From NCBI RefSeq assembly GCF_963169125.1, contig NC_084800.1, positions 142,162,397 through 142,226,396 of the forward strand: DNA of 64,000 nucleotides. The letters are read 5' to 3'. The stretch is from Humulus lupulus (Eukaryota; Streptophyta; Magnoliopsida; Rosales; Cannabaceae). Shown here piece after piece: positions 46,761-58,560 of the stretch. The translations under genes and the position numbers were made by a program. The notes beneath the pieces were generated by a model. It saw nothing but the letters and a program-made list of their open reading frames with translations. It had not been told where the DNA came from and did no database searches. Position 1 is the stretch's first letter. Every line of letters begins with the position of its first letter.

Positions 46761-47136
46761 TTAAAGCTCGGCAAACTCCTTGGATGGTCATGTTATCAAG
46801 TTTCCCTAAAACATGTTGGAGATTTCTTTTTTTGATTGTCTACATATTTTTTGGACGGACATCAAAACTTTAGTTAATAAATATAAGAAAGGCAAAAACA
46901 TTCTTCTCAATTTGAGTATCGGGTTTTAGCTTGATTGGCTTAAATTTGTACTAACTCTGAAGCTCCTTCTGGCTCCTCATCTTCTTTGACCACTGAGTGT
47001 TCTCATTCTCAATCTAATCAAGCTCATACTCAGGGTGAGCTTTCGGTACATGATTCCACAATCCAGGGGAGCAATCTGTACAAGCTAAAGATGTTCAAAT
47101 GGAGCATCTAGATATTATATCAGCATCTCAAAAGGC
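46761..47136 (+). other. Unclassified stretch between G1 and E
   Basis: No family was recognised. One plus-strand frame (about 46960-47080) is Ser/Gln-rich (SGSSSSLTTECSHSQSNQAH) and could be part of the Sirevirus-like K pol or its 3' region that resumes at 55696, but this is a guess. It ends where the E LTR homology begins. Confidence 0.35.
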
Positions 47137-48373
47137 TACTCTAGGTCTAAGTGGTAAGGATCTATTTATAGTGGAGCTTCGCTCATGATACATAGTGTTC
47201 CATGCGGATAAAATAGTACATAGGTACATTGTCAGGGTAGTGGCATAGGCGGTAGTGGTGTAGAAGGGTGTGGTGTCGGCCCTATACATGGTCAGAGGTA
47301 TGCAGGTAGTGACACCACTCTTTGTATTATTTTGCACCACCACTACTTGTTGATACAGATGTCAAGGCAAGGCCTCTAACCTCTTCAGGTCAGTACATCA
47401 CGTACCCGTACACGTACCTTGTACATGATGATTGCTCTCACTTTTCCAAGACATGCCTATGCTTCAAGGCTCTATATATTTTATTATGTGTTTGAAAACA
47501 TGTGGGTTATCATGAATGACATGCTCAGTGGTCTTCATCAATTATGACTTGACACCAAATAATTGTTGGGTCTTTCCTAGTTCTCATCATACATATATTC
47601 AGGAGGCTTTGGACTTTACATTTTATGAGAAGCCACTGTTAGGTTGTGCTTTGCTGGTGGCACCTACTTCAGGAAGGGAGGTAAGGCCTCTTTAATGTGG
47701 AATGGGGTGCATGTGACGGGACAAGGCGCCTCTCATGGGTCCTCAGGCGGGTGAGATATGGGGACTTGCGTTGAATCTCGGGCGCTGGACATGGCGCCTC
47801 GCGAGCAAGGCCCACGTCATCAAGTTCCTCGCCCCTTTGACAAGCACTCTTAGCACTCGACTTCACACATAAGTTGTTTGGGCATGTCAGGCCTCGGTGC
47901 TTCGTGCCTTTGGAAAGGCACTCTTGGTGTCTTAGGTGTGAGGCCCTCTTCTCCAGGTGCCTTGTGCCTTTGGCAAGGCATTCTCGGTGGTTTCGGCGTG
48001 CCCTCTTCATTAGGTTTCTGGCTCCTTTGGCAATGCACACTCAAAAATTGGCTCCGCGCATGGGCGTACTTGGGTACTTAATCTCCCACCTCAGTCCTTT
48101 GGGCCAGCAGGGCCTCGCTCACATGAGCCTTATGTCATGGTCTTCAGGTGGGTGTGGCCTTGTATAGCGAGGCCCTTCTTTGTAATGGCCTCATATCGAT
48201 GCATTTATGTAGGCGATGCGAGAACCTTTATGCAATGTGGATCTAAGTTGAGGTGGTTAACCCGTGCCTCGGCATGGCGATTCAATAGGCGAGGAAACAT
48301 TTTGTAAGCATCCGACCCTTCGCTGTTGAAATTTGTTTTCGATATTGATCAGGATAAATATTCCATATTCATA
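47137..48373 (-). repeat. E 3' LTR, truncated
   Basis: Pairs with 54310-55695 (shared words GATCTATTTATAGTGGAGC, GACCTCTTC, GATTCA.TAGGCGAG). In element orientation the inner end is preceded by CTCGTAGACTCGGGGGCAAG, a plausible PPT. The region has many GGCAAGGC/CTCGCG words. ORFs here are not conserved between the two copies. Confidence 0.75.
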
Positions 48374-50487
48374 CTTGCCCCCGAGTCTACGAGTATAATT
48401 TCAAGTGTTCTTGTAGATTCCTTGATGCGTTCTTTTTCGATTTATGTGACCTTTGTACTTTGTGTTGTTGTGTATAGAGAAACACAAAACTCAAATAACT
48501 AGGGTGGTGATCCAAGTGCATCCTTGTAATTGAATGAGGGCCAATCATTTTCAAGTGCGGATCCAAAGGGCACCTATAATGCACCTATGCTTTTGATCTC
48601 CACTATTCACCTTAGAGTTGGCCCAATGGCTAGGAAGTCTTAGCCCTCCCTATCAATACCTCAAGGCTTGAACACATTTTTTCACACCAAAACTTTCTTA
48701 GCCTAGTGGTACTTCTTCTAAGTCATCTCAAAGAGCTCAAAGGTTCTATCCCTATTGGAAGCATTCTTGAGGTAATTTTTGCCCCCTTTTAATTTTTTTG
48801 GTACTTATTCTTCATTATGCAAGTATTGTAGGGAGCGTGAGGTGTTTTCGTTTAGGAGGTCGTCTTCGCACATCTGAAGGTCCTTCCTCACATACCCAAG
48901 GTTTCACCTTTGTACATCCAAAGGACTTGTCTTTGCATACCCAAGGACACATCTTTGCCATCCAAAGGACTTGTCTTTGCACCTCCAAGGACCCATCCGC
49001 CTAGGTATGCTTCTCTTGCCAATGATCTAAGTTGTGCTTTTCCTTGCTTTAATATGAGGGTAGAGGTCGTAGGTTCGTGTTTAGCCTTTCTTTAAGAATT
49101 CCCTGTACCCATGGTGTGGTAGGTTTGTATGCGTAGAGTCTTATTTTATCTTAATTGCACCATTTTTGTTTTGTACATATAGGTTTTTCTTCAAGCACAT
49201 ATGTTTGTCATCTTAGTCGGCCCATGGCATCTAAACGGTCCTTTAAGGTGCCTTCTGGTGTTGAACCAATTGAGTTATCATCCTCCAACTTTGAACTCGA
49301 TACCCACAAACCTTTCGTGAGCGCGGGTGTGCAAATGCGCTACCATGCAGCGGTTATCCGACATTAGACAGAGGGTATAAGGCCTTGATAGTGATCTTGA
49401 ATTCGTCACTGGGGTGAGGGTTCTAATTTATCCCATTGTCATAAATCATATAACTTAGCTAAAATCAACTCTTCGGGACCACATAGCTGACATTTCCTAC
49501 CTAGAATAAAACTTGCCTCCCCAGCCTTCACCCCCTTGTGGCGAATATGGTGCTAGAGCCCCTAATGCCAAGGACCTTGCCCACAGGCACACTGAGAAGG
49601 TTGCAGAATGGAGACGTCAAGGTGGCAATCCATAGAGTCATCTTCAATGTTTATCTCATGTCTTCCCAGAAGAGGTGTCGCGTGACCCTTTCCCTTTTTA
49701 TCTTAAGGTCTTTTATTTATGCTTTTTTCTCATGTATGGAACTTCTTATGTCTATTATCCTATGTGGAACTTTTATGTTAGGAACCCCTTTTTATTTTTG
49801 TACTAGCTGTGACGATGTATCAGCCTCATGAGCCTTTGTCGTCTGCTTTTAATATGAGTGTAAGGGACTTTGACAAGCCTTTCTTTTTTGAGGAATTATT
49901 TGTCTTCTTTGACATGATGACGATAGTCTTTTTGGTGCACCTTGACTATTTTTGTAAGGATATGTTAACCCTTTGGGTCTTTGCCATCCTTTTATAATTT
50001 TTGTGCACCCTTGTTTTTTTTGTTCGAGAAGAGTTCTTCTCATTATCAGGCATAGTACTATTTTTGCAAGTATCTCTTTTAAGACCCTTTTTGGCTAGAC
50101 GACTTGTTGGCCACTCTAGGCTTATCGGTGGACGTCCTTCTTGTGGCCTTGCCCCCGGTGGAGGTAGTAGCCTATATTGGGAGGTCATCCTTGTTGAACC
50201 TTTTGGCTCCCTTGAATTCCATAAGGGTAGCTAATCCTTGTGGATTCAAGAGATTCTTTGCATGGTTTTTTTTTTCTTTTGCTATGTATTCTGTCCCTCA
50301 AGTTGTTGGCAAGATTTATCTCATCAGGCACTTTCATCATTTTTCTTGTATACACTTTTAAAATTTCAATTGGCAATAGGTGCACATGAGTTATATACGT
50401 GCTTCCATAAATGAGAAATGTAATACGCAAATAAGAAACATATTTCATTGATGATGAGTAAAATACAAAGGTATGCGAGGTAATAAT
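48374..50487 (+). pseudogene. E interior near 3' LTR, with candidate antisense ORF
   Basis: Opposite to E, an ATG at 49222 (MASKRSFKVPSGVEPIEL) opens a short frame that stops after about 47 codons at 49363. Further plus-strand open pieces (49538-49831, 49809-49997, 50104-50361) follow in changing frames. Position and direction match the antisense gene of T1, but I could not recognise the Transposase_28-like motifs, so this is placement by analogy. Tandem-like words CCAAAGGACTTGTCTTTGCA repeat at about 48915-49000. Confidence 0.4.
48890..49000 (+). repeat. Short imperfect repeats AAGGACTTGTCTTTGCA
   Basis: The words TCCAAAGGACTTGTCTTTGCA / CCCAAGGACACATCTTTGCC recur four to five times with a spacing of about 25-30 bp. 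Confidence 0.65.
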
Positions 50488-53168
50488 TGTAACGCCCCAA
50501 CTCTAGGGACCGTTACAATGTGCCTTATAAACAGTGCTAAACTCACTAATCGAGTCATTTGGCCAAAATCGTGTAACTAAGTATGATTAGCGGTTTAGGG
50601 ATTAAAAATTTTGGTTAAGATCTAACGTTTCATTAGAACGTTTACTGTATACATTGGGATCCCAAAAATATAATTTAAAGGTCTATTACAAGAAAATATT
50701 TACAACCAGCCGATCTATGCGGCAAAACAGGGTTTAACCCTAGTTCCTCTTTCAACCCTTGGCTGTGGCGGTCGAGCAGCCGCATATGTACACATCGTCA
50801 CCTAAGCTCTCCAACTCAAGGATGGTCCAGATTTCTTTTGCCTTTACCTGCTGCACATAGCACCCGTGAGCCGAAGCCCAGCAAGAAAACTCAATATGCT
50901 CAAGAACAATCATATCATGATATCAAATCATATCTGGCATTCCTAGCAAACATACCTTTATTCAAGCATGCAAATATATTCAAACAATGTTGGGGAATCG
51001 AGCATAAGAAATCCTGCCCTCCGAATTGGATGACTATTCAGTCAATCCTAATCAGATGAGTGATTTAACACTAGAGGTTCTGGTAAACCATACTAAGTGA
51101 CTGACAAGCAGGTCACTATGGGGCATAGCACACAAAGCCATGCAAATGATGATCAGAATGATCATACAGAGCTTATAGCCCTGAACAGATGAGTGAATAT
51201 CACTTTGAGGTTCTGTTAACCATACAGAGTGACTGACAAGCAAGTCACTATGGGGCTCGGTGCCCACAGCCTTGTAACAAAACAGTTACATGGGCTTTCC
51301 TGCAATGGCTCTATCAGATGAGTGACTGATGGGTAGTCACTAGCTTAAACAGATGGTGACTGCTGGGTAAGTCACACAAGCGCTTTTAGTTTTCATCGAA
51401 CTTGAGGTCGGTCCGGCATTAATGCTCTTGTTGACTCATCTAATGCAGATGTCGATTAGATCTAATCTTTTTTCAGCCCTGCGTTCATGATGCTTATGCT
51501 GTTATTGGCTCCCATGTCGGTAACACACGACCAATGCCAAATCTGAGTGATCAGGGCCATGCACAAGTAAGCAATGCTACCAAACATATATCATATATCT
51601 AGTATTCAAATACAGGGCATTCAGCATGCTTACTTAACAATTACTAGCACAATTAATATCATGCATACACACAAAGGCTCAAGCTCTGAACAATCTCATA
51701 TTCAATATTCATGGTATGCCCTAATCACATGTTTCCCGTGCATCACATGCATCATATTTAAACATCCAACATGCATTAAGAATAACCATGCATGTCACAT
51801 ACGGGGTGCAGTTTTCTTACCTCAGGTTCGAGCGAGAAATAATAAAAAAATGACCCTCGAGAACGACCAACCTTTTAGATCCTTAGCGGTGACCTAGTCA
51901 TAACCAATTGGAATCCCATCAATTAAAAAAATCAATAAATGGTTCATAATCTAAAACCACGCTTCCGGGGTCAATCCCGTACTCTTGGAAATCTTAATAT
52001 ACTCAAACGGGGTAAAGGAACCCATCCCCGAGCCTTAAAAGTCATCTCGAGCCCTAAAATAGCTTGTTGGAAAATGGACCAGCGCTGCAGCCCTATTAAA
52101 TGGCACTGAGGCGCTATTTCCAAGTCAGAGAGGCCCAGCTCTCTGCCCTGCCTAGCGCTGGTGCGCCCTGAAATGGCGCTGCTGCGCCAACCACAGACCA
52201 GAAACTTTCTGGTTTACCCTCGTTGCAATTTCTCTTGAAACCAACCCTCCAAACCAATCGCAAACATCACCCAAACATCCAATTCAACCCATAAACTTCA
52301 TACATATCACAACATCTTCAAAACCCAATCAATCTTACTCAAAAACTCTCATTAATTCCAACTATCCACATCAAAATCTCCTTGACTGAAAACTAAAAGA
52401 AAAACAGAGTAAAGCTTAAAGTTCATGGATGATTTCTTACCTCAAGCTGGTTTTGGGCCCTCTTCAATGGATGAATTAAGATTATAGACTCCAAACATTG
52501 ATTTCCTAGCTTGGTTGTTCAATTTGAGGTCAAAAATTCCAAAGGATAAAGAGGAGAGATGATGATCGTATGAAGAAGGAGAACACTCTGTTTTCTCTAA
52601 CATTCTACAACATTAAGGATTGATACATATCTTAGGGGTGAAAAGACCATTTTGCCCCTAGGTCAAATAAATCCCTCTAAGGACTTCCAAGGATAAAATT
52701 GTCATTTCCTGCCTATCTCGTTAATTATAATTAACAACCTCCAATTCTCGTTATTCTCAAATACCAATAATTCTTATCCCGTTACCCTTTAATTCCCAGC
52801 AACGTTCTAATCACCAAATTACCCCGAGACTCACTCCGAGCCCCGAACTTAATCTCGTTATGACTAGACCGAAAACTTGCATTCCATGATTGTCTCATGC
52901 CGAATGGCTTGAACCAATCCACATATAATGTGGTATTATTTATAATTCACCCACTTGCATGAAAATACACAATCACGCCCTCAACGGGCCAAATTACCAA
53001 AATGCCCTTATAATAAAATGTAGCCCATATGCATGCATTTACCATCTTATAATAATATAATTCACATAAACATGCATATAATCATTAAATAGAATAATAA
53101 ATCAATTATGGCCCTCCCGGCCTCCTAATCAAGGTCCTAAACCTTATTAGGAAATTTGGGGCATTACA
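50488..53168 (-). repeat. S5: solo LTR (Tekay group) inside E
   Basis: A single 2681-bp LTR (plus strand TGTAACGCCCCAACTC...TTGGGGCATTACA) has perfect ATAAT duplications at 50483-50487 and 53169-53173. It contains the shared block (rc) at 50839-50890, an internal duplication of about 133-bp period around GTGACTGACAAGCAGGTCAC (51054-51320), a GC block (52080-52195) next to the hairpin ACCAGAAACTTTCTGGT, and a clear CTAAT...ATTAG inverted repeat at the right end. Confidence 0.92.
51054..51320. repeat. Two-copy 133-bp duplication inside S5
   Basis: AGATGAGTGA...GAGGTTCTG...GTGACTGACAAGC(A)GTCACTATGGGGC occurs at 51054 and 51187. Shorter GTGACTG words continue to about 51370. Confidence 0.75.
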
Positions 53169-54146
53169 ATAATACATCTACTACGTGACGAAGGAAACTA
53201 GGTGACCTCTTTGATTCATAACTACCTAGCCAAGGAGGACTTACTACTACGTTGGGAGGTTAACTAGGGTAACCACTTTGATTCATCATACCAAACATAA
53301 AATCTTACCAGATATTCCCTTCCAGGTGCGTATGAGGTGGGAATTACTTGGGCTACATTGTAGGTCTCTTTGCCCACATAACCATTGACATCAGAGCTTT
53401 TAGGGCATGCTGAATGTTTGTAGCATGATGTTGTAGTGATCTCTAGTTTCCTAGAGTGCTTATGGGTGTTTATGGGGGGTGGCTTAAAGAGAACCTCCGG
53501 TCTGCCTATCCTCAGGTGGTTATGGACATCTTCCACTTGGATGTACTTTTTTCCTCTCTCATAGAAATCGTCTAGGTCCATGACCTCTCTCTTGTGCATA
53601 TTTTCCCCATAACTAGCTTCCTAGACGCACCCCGGTCGTGATAGCCATCTTGAGTTCTCCTCTAATCAGGAAGCTTCCATATTGAACCTATAGATGTAGC
53701 ATTTTATAGGCTCTCACTTTCGCCTTGTTTTATGTTCGCGAGACTAGTGTTGTTCAGTACTGCTTTCATGTTCTCTAGTATGGTCCATATCCTTTGATTT
53801 TTCTCGTGCAACTCATGTATCTCCTCCTCATAAAAATGGGTTCAGGAGCTTAAGCTCACCGAGTGTACCCATGGGGCAGTTGATGGTGCTGAAGGATCCC
53901 CTCTGGGTTGGACAACTGGGGATGAAACTTATTTTTCCCCACCAGGGATTGGGTGTCCCACTGGTGCGCCTCCATTATGAGGTGGTTGAGGGTCTATCAT
54001 GGAGGGCCTCAATTGGTTTCCGTCCAAGTGGACGTCCAGATCTTACAACTCTTCTAGGCATCTTGATCGCCTTGGCATTTTTCCTTGTTGGAAACAATGG
54101 GAGAACAGTAGCTTTATACTTGTCCATTCTACAGACTGTGCCAAAT
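53169..54146 (-). pseudogene. E gag remnant
   Basis: On the minus strand an open block at 53599-53264 reads MDLDDFYERGKKYIQVEDVHNHLRIGRP (longer than a chance match), the end of the retrotransposon gag core of Tat-type elements. Upstream, down from 54146, decayed frames give an Arg-rich N-terminus (KMPRRVVRSGRPLGRKP). No zinc motif follows before S5. The gag is truncated and carries stops near 53640. Confidence 0.65.
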
Positions 54147-55695
54147 TGTTGATGATCAAAACTCATCAATGAAATTAGGTCAAAAATCTAAAAGCTTGGT
54201 AAGAGAATGAATAACTTAGAAAGAATTCAAAGAAAAAGTACAAAGCAAGATTGGAGAGAAAATCATGTATATTTCTTAATTTCCTGAGTTTACAATGAAA
54301 TTTCCAACCACTTTGTCTAAGGGGTGATGATCTATTTATAGTGGAGCGTTAATGGCTCTTGATACATAGTGGTCCCGGGGGACAAGATAATACATGGGTG
54401 CATTGTTATGGTAGTAGCACATGTCGTAGTGGTACAGAAGGGTGTGGTGTTGGATCTGGTACATGGTCAAAGGTATCCAGGTAGTACCACCACTCTTTGT
54501 ACTATTTCGTACCACCACTACTGGCTGATACGGATGTCAAGGCCACGCCTCTGACCTCTTCGGGCTGGTACATCCCGTGCCCGTACACGTACCTTGTACC
54601 TGATGGTTGTTCTCACTATTCCAAGACATGCCTATGTTTCAAGCCTCTTTATATTTTGGTAAGTGTTGCAAAACTTATGGGTTATCATGAATAACATCCT
54701 CAAACGTCTTCATCTATTATGACTTCACACCAAATAATTATTGGGTCTTTCCTAGTTCTCCTCTACGTATATTCAAGAGGATTTGGACTTTACATTTTGT
54801 GAGAGCCCATGGTGAGGGTGTGCCTCGCTGGTGGCACCTACTTCAGGAAAGGATGTAGGGTATCTTCAACGAGAGAAGGGGTGCATGTGACAAGACAAGG
54901 CGCCTCTAACGGGTCCTTGGGATGACAAGAAACGTGATCTCGTGTGGACTCTCGGGTGCAAGACAAGGTGCCTCGCGAGCTTGGCCTCGCATAGCAAGGC
55001 CCCCGTCATCAAGTTCCTCGCGCTTTTGGCAAGGCACTTTCTGCATTCGGCTTCGCGCATAGTCCATTTGGGCAGGTCAAGCCTTGCTGTGTGAGTCCCT
55101 CTTCTTCAGGTTCCTCGCCCCTTTCGCAAGGCGCTCTCGGCGTCTTAGTTAGGGCGGGCCTCGCTATGCGAGGCCTTCTTTTTCAGGTGCCTTGCGTCTT
55201 TGGCAAGGATTTCTTGACATTTCCGGCATGCCATCATCATCAGGTGCCTCGAGCCATTGGAAAGGCTCTCTCGACACTTTTTGCGTACTAGGCCTTGCTT
55301 AGCAAGGCCCTCGTCATCATGTGTCTCGCGCCTTTTTCAAGGCACTCTCAGCATTCGGCTTTGCGCATGGGCATACGAGGGTACTTGATCCTTGCGCCTC
55401 GGCTTTGGCCACGTCGGGCCTCTCATAATGATGCCTTCTTTCATATGAGCATTATGTCAAGGTCTTTGGGTGGGTGTGACCTCGAATAGAGAGGCCCTTC
55501 TTGGTAATGGCATCATGTCGAGGTCTTTATGCAGGCGATGCGAGACCCTTTGTGCATTGTGGATTCAAGTTGAGGGTATTAGCCTGTGCTTTGGCATAGC
55601 GATTCACTAGGCGAGTTACCATTAGGTAACCATCTGAACCTTTGGAGTTGAACTTTGTTTTCGATATTGGACAGGACAATTTTTCCACATTCATA
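54147..55695 (-). repeat. E 5' LTR
   Basis: About 1.55 kb, starting TGTTGATGATCAAAACTC on the plus strand. A TATA-like CTATAAATAGATC lies on the minus strand at about 54342-54330, the same word as in the left copy. It is rich in GGCAAGGC / GCCTCGCG words. Its right end, TTCATA, replaces an expected ...CA, so the exact boundary is uncertain by a few bases. Confidence 0.72.
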
Positions 55696-56054
55696 TCTTT
55701 CACCAAATCACCTCAATCATCTCCATCTACTACTTTTCTCGTTAATTGGTTTGCTAGACTTTCCCAGTGATTGGGTTACACATTATGATCACTGAGGGGG
55801 AGAGTCAATGCCTTATGCATCTTTTGATTAGCTCGCTTTCTGCATTTTGTTATTAGCTTAATGCTTTATCTTTCTTTTTGCCAACTAGTACTTAGTTTAG
55901 GAACTTTATGTTCATTTGTTGTTATATGAACATTATGGTTATCTTTGGTTGTTCTTGTTAAGGCATGTAAAAGTCTATCTTTTGTGTTACTTGTGTTCTC
56001 TTAATCTGAGTCTATGGTCTGGTTCATTGATCATAATTTACCAAAGGAGGAGAT
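55696..56054 (+). pseudogene. K: 3' interior of a Sirevirus-like Copia element with two purine tracts
   Basis: A Ser/Pro-rich coding tail (SPQSSPSTT) leads into CTGAGGGGGAGAGTC at about 55792. About 240 bp of T-rich noncoding sequence follows, then a second purine tract AAAGGAGGAGATT directly before the LTR start TGTTAATGTC. Repeated PPTs upstream of the 3' LTR are a Sirevirus hallmark. No integrase or RT motif is present in this fragment. Confidence 0.55.
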
Positions 56055-56837
56055 TGTTAATGTCACAGTTTATTCTGTTTAAAAGTTTGGTCAAATTATG
56101 ATGGTTGTTCTATCTGGGAAGTGTTCAGTGTTGTCTATATTGAATGGTTTATATTTATCTTATCTCTTATTGACTAACGACTTTACTATGGATTTTTGTT
56201 ATTCTGTTTGTCAAGTCTCATGGACAGCATGATGTGACTTTCCTTTTTTGACATGTGAAATAAATAGGTTGTTAAGTTGATGAGGTCAACTAACTTTATT
56301 CACACAAACACTAGTTCTCTCTTGTTTCTTGTTTTTGCAGGGTGTTCTTTCAAGGAGAAGAAATCGCTAGCTCAGAAAGAAGATCAGAGAGATTGTGGAT
56401 GGCATTTGTGAATTGTGGATAAGGGGAGCTTATTCAAGAAGAAACTGAAGGAATTTCAGTTACATGTCTTTGAATTGAGTTGAAACCATTTTAATTGAAG
56501 GTTTACTCAAGTGTAAAATCTATGATAGATTTATGAATTTGTCATATTGGTAATACTTTCTTTATGTGTATTAGTTAGTGAATAAGTTACCTTTTGTATT
56601 CTTGTTCATGAGAATCAGTAGTTTGTAATTCTATATGAAACTACTCTTACTGATTGTTCCTTTTTCCAAAATAGATTCAATATTACTTTGATTCTTTTAG
56701 TTTTCTGGGTGATTCACTAAAGTACCAAAACACCTTTCATATTGATTAGTTTAGTTTTCTAGATACAGTAATCTGTGTGTACTGTTTTATCTCACACTTT
56801 CTGAAATCTATCTCTGGGAGTTTTTTTTGTTTGTGCA
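56055..56837 (+). repeat. K LTR (Sirevirus-like Copia)
   Basis: TGTTAATGTCACAG...TTTGTTTGTGCA, 783 bp, preceded by a PPT and followed by GATGGTAT, a remnant PBS. Both neighbours are interior sequence (3' interior on the left, gag on the right), so this single LTR is shared by two partial copies. Boundaries are inferred from TG...CA plus PPT/PBS position. Confidence 0.55.
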
Positions 56838-57180
56838 GATGGTATGGACACGTTCAGAGAAGGTGGTTCCACATCCAGACCTCCAATGCGAGAAGGGACA
56901 AATTATCCATATTGGAAGGCTAAGACTCAAGCCTTTCTGATAGTAGTAGATGAACAAAAGTAGATGGCTATGATTGATGTGGAAAACACCAAGTGTGACT
57001 GAAATCGGGTTGAAATGATCAAACCGAGTGAGTGTACTGAAAGAGATTCAATATAAGTCTTTACAATGATTCTTCTAGATTTCTGGGTGATTCATTAAAG
57101 TAGCAAAACCACTTTCAATATTCATTAAAGTGCAAAATATGTTTCAGTTGGAAATTTAGGGAATATAGTTTTCACACTTT
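56838..57180 (+). pseudogene. K gag N-terminus (Sirevirus-like Copia)
   Basis: After the LTR a plus-strand frame at about 56845-57000 reads MDTFREGGSTSRPPMREG, then GTNYPYWKAKTQAFLIVVDE, the conserved gag start of Copia/SIRE-type elements, broken by a TAG where the family has a sense codon. At 57043-57120 a 75-bp stretch repeats LTR sequence from about 56673 (TTTCTGGGTGATTCA). Nothing coding follows. Confidence 0.6.
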
Positions 57181-57877
57181 TTTTTTCTCATCTATACTGG
57201 AAAGATGTGTTGGATTCACAATGGCAAAAATGGTGTTGTGATAACTCAGGAATCCTTTATTATTTACAAAGTTCAAGTCATTCCTCTCACTATTTAAGGA
57301 TAATTTCCCAATAGATTTCTTCACTGAAGCCATTTACTGTTCATAATCCAATATAATATATTGAATAGCTATGCCTCTTAAGCTTTCCTTCTTTCCAAAT
57401 TTCTTTGTAAACACTACAAGTTATTATTAGAGTAAACATGTCATATAAATTTTAACAATTTTAATTTCCCCAATGTCTTTTTAATAGAATCACCACTAAG
57501 TATGAAATTATCCAAAATGGACCCTTTAGATAATGATTTCTTTTTCATATCTTGTTCTCATTATCATTTTTTATTTTTCTAGACAGATGTATAAAATGTT
57601 CAAATTTTGTCTTTGTAGCCAGCTGCATTCATTTTGTAGAGCATTCACTGACGTCAAAATGGTAGGGAATGTTACTGAATTTGCTTAATTCTTTGAGGGA
57701 CATGTGTTTGTGTTTGTTAATGAGAATGGTATTTGCTTATCTATTTTCATCTAGCTTGTTCGCAATGCATAATTTTTGAAGTGATCAAGTATTTGTTTTT
57801 CCTTCTAGGCATTTAATTTAAAACTATTGTTGAGTGTTTACTTAAATGTGTGTAGACTCAGTTAATATTGACAGTTT
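57181..57877 (+). other. Non-coding, possibly intronic to the SnRK2 pseudogene
   Basis: AT-rich, with no frame over 60 codons. It leads directly to the SnRK2 exon with a T-rich tract ending in ACAG just before it (57871-57874), as expected for a plant intron. Upstream exons of the kinase were not found in it. Confidence 0.4.
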
Positions 57878-57974
57878 TTGTTAACTCCAACTCATTTAAC
57901 CATAGTCATGGAATGTAGCTGGAGGAGAGCTTTTTGAAAGAATATGCAATGCTGGTAGATTCATTGAAGATGGG
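57878..57974 (+). pseudogene. SnRK2 protein kinase pseudo-exon (kinase N-lobe/hinge)
   Basis: The plus strand reads LLTPTHLTIVME, then after a two-base loss at 57914 GGELFERICNAGRFIEDG. Plant SnRK2 kinases (the ABA and osmotic stress kinases, for example OST1) have LTPTHLAIVMEYAAGGELF followed by ERICNAGRFSEDE, the hinge between the lobes and the start of the C-lobe. The piece ends exactly at GAT GGG|GTAAAT, a plausible exon boundary, and is preceded by TTTTTG after ACAG. The two-base deletion breaks the frame, so this is a pseudogene. Confidence 0.82.
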
Positions 57975-58560
57975 GTAAATTGAATATGCAAAAAAAAGAC
58001 ATTTCCGGTTGGCTCAAATACTTGTAGGGAGAGTCTATTAGTAAAAGATTCGGTTTTCAAATTCCAGTTGTGATAAAGGGCTCAGGCAAGATATTTTTTC
58101 CAACAGTTGATTTTAGGGGTTAGTTACTTCCATTCAATGGCATATACAAGGACGAACCTATTTTACATTGAGTGTAGGAAATTTCCCACCCTCCATTTGT
58201 TTTTTCTTTGTTAATATGTATATAAATTATATTTATATATAGTCGAAGTTAGAGCCTAGTAAGCCTACTGCCCACCCTCCATTTCATTCTTTATAGATCA
58301 ATATAGATATAGTACCTGATTTTTAATTTATAATACATATTTGAACAACAAAAATGGGTAGTGACCCAATTTACATGTAAGTCCTATAATTAAAACAAAT
58401 ATTGAAAATCAACAAAAACATAGCCAACTATCAAAACAAAATTTAACCATTTTCCCCCTTAGGTATTAACCTTTGGTCCATCCCTTTGTATATACACTTA
58501 TTTCTCAAATCAAATAATGGAGAAGGAGTTTGTTTCTTCACTAAACTTTGTAAAGCCCGA
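57975..58560 (+). other. Non-coding stretch between SnRK2 pseudo-exons
   Basis: Starts with a GT donor. The part around 58130-58330 (CCCACCCTCCATTTG repeated at about 58187 and 58270) looks like a decayed repeat inserted in the former intron. No coding frame was recognised. Confidence 0.4.

Larger units (their letters stand above)
47137..55695 (-). mobile_element. E: Tat-like Gypsy element without recognisable pol
   Basis: Similar LTR sequences at 47137-48373 and 54147-55695 flank an interior with a gag remnant next to the right LTR (54146-53264, minus) and a candidate plus-strand ORF near the left LTR. The right LTR is followed on the minus strand by AATTTGGCACAGTCTGTAGA, a form of the TTTGGCGCCGTCTGTGG sequence found after many plant Gypsy 5' LTRs. 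The left LTR lacks about 170 bp of its outer end, so no duplication can be checked. I see no protease, RT or integrase motifs. Confidence 0.7.

Noticed and set aside
47669..48167. ORFs up to 123 codons in the E 3' LTR
   Set aside because: Not kept in the paired LTR at 54866-55489, where the frames are different.
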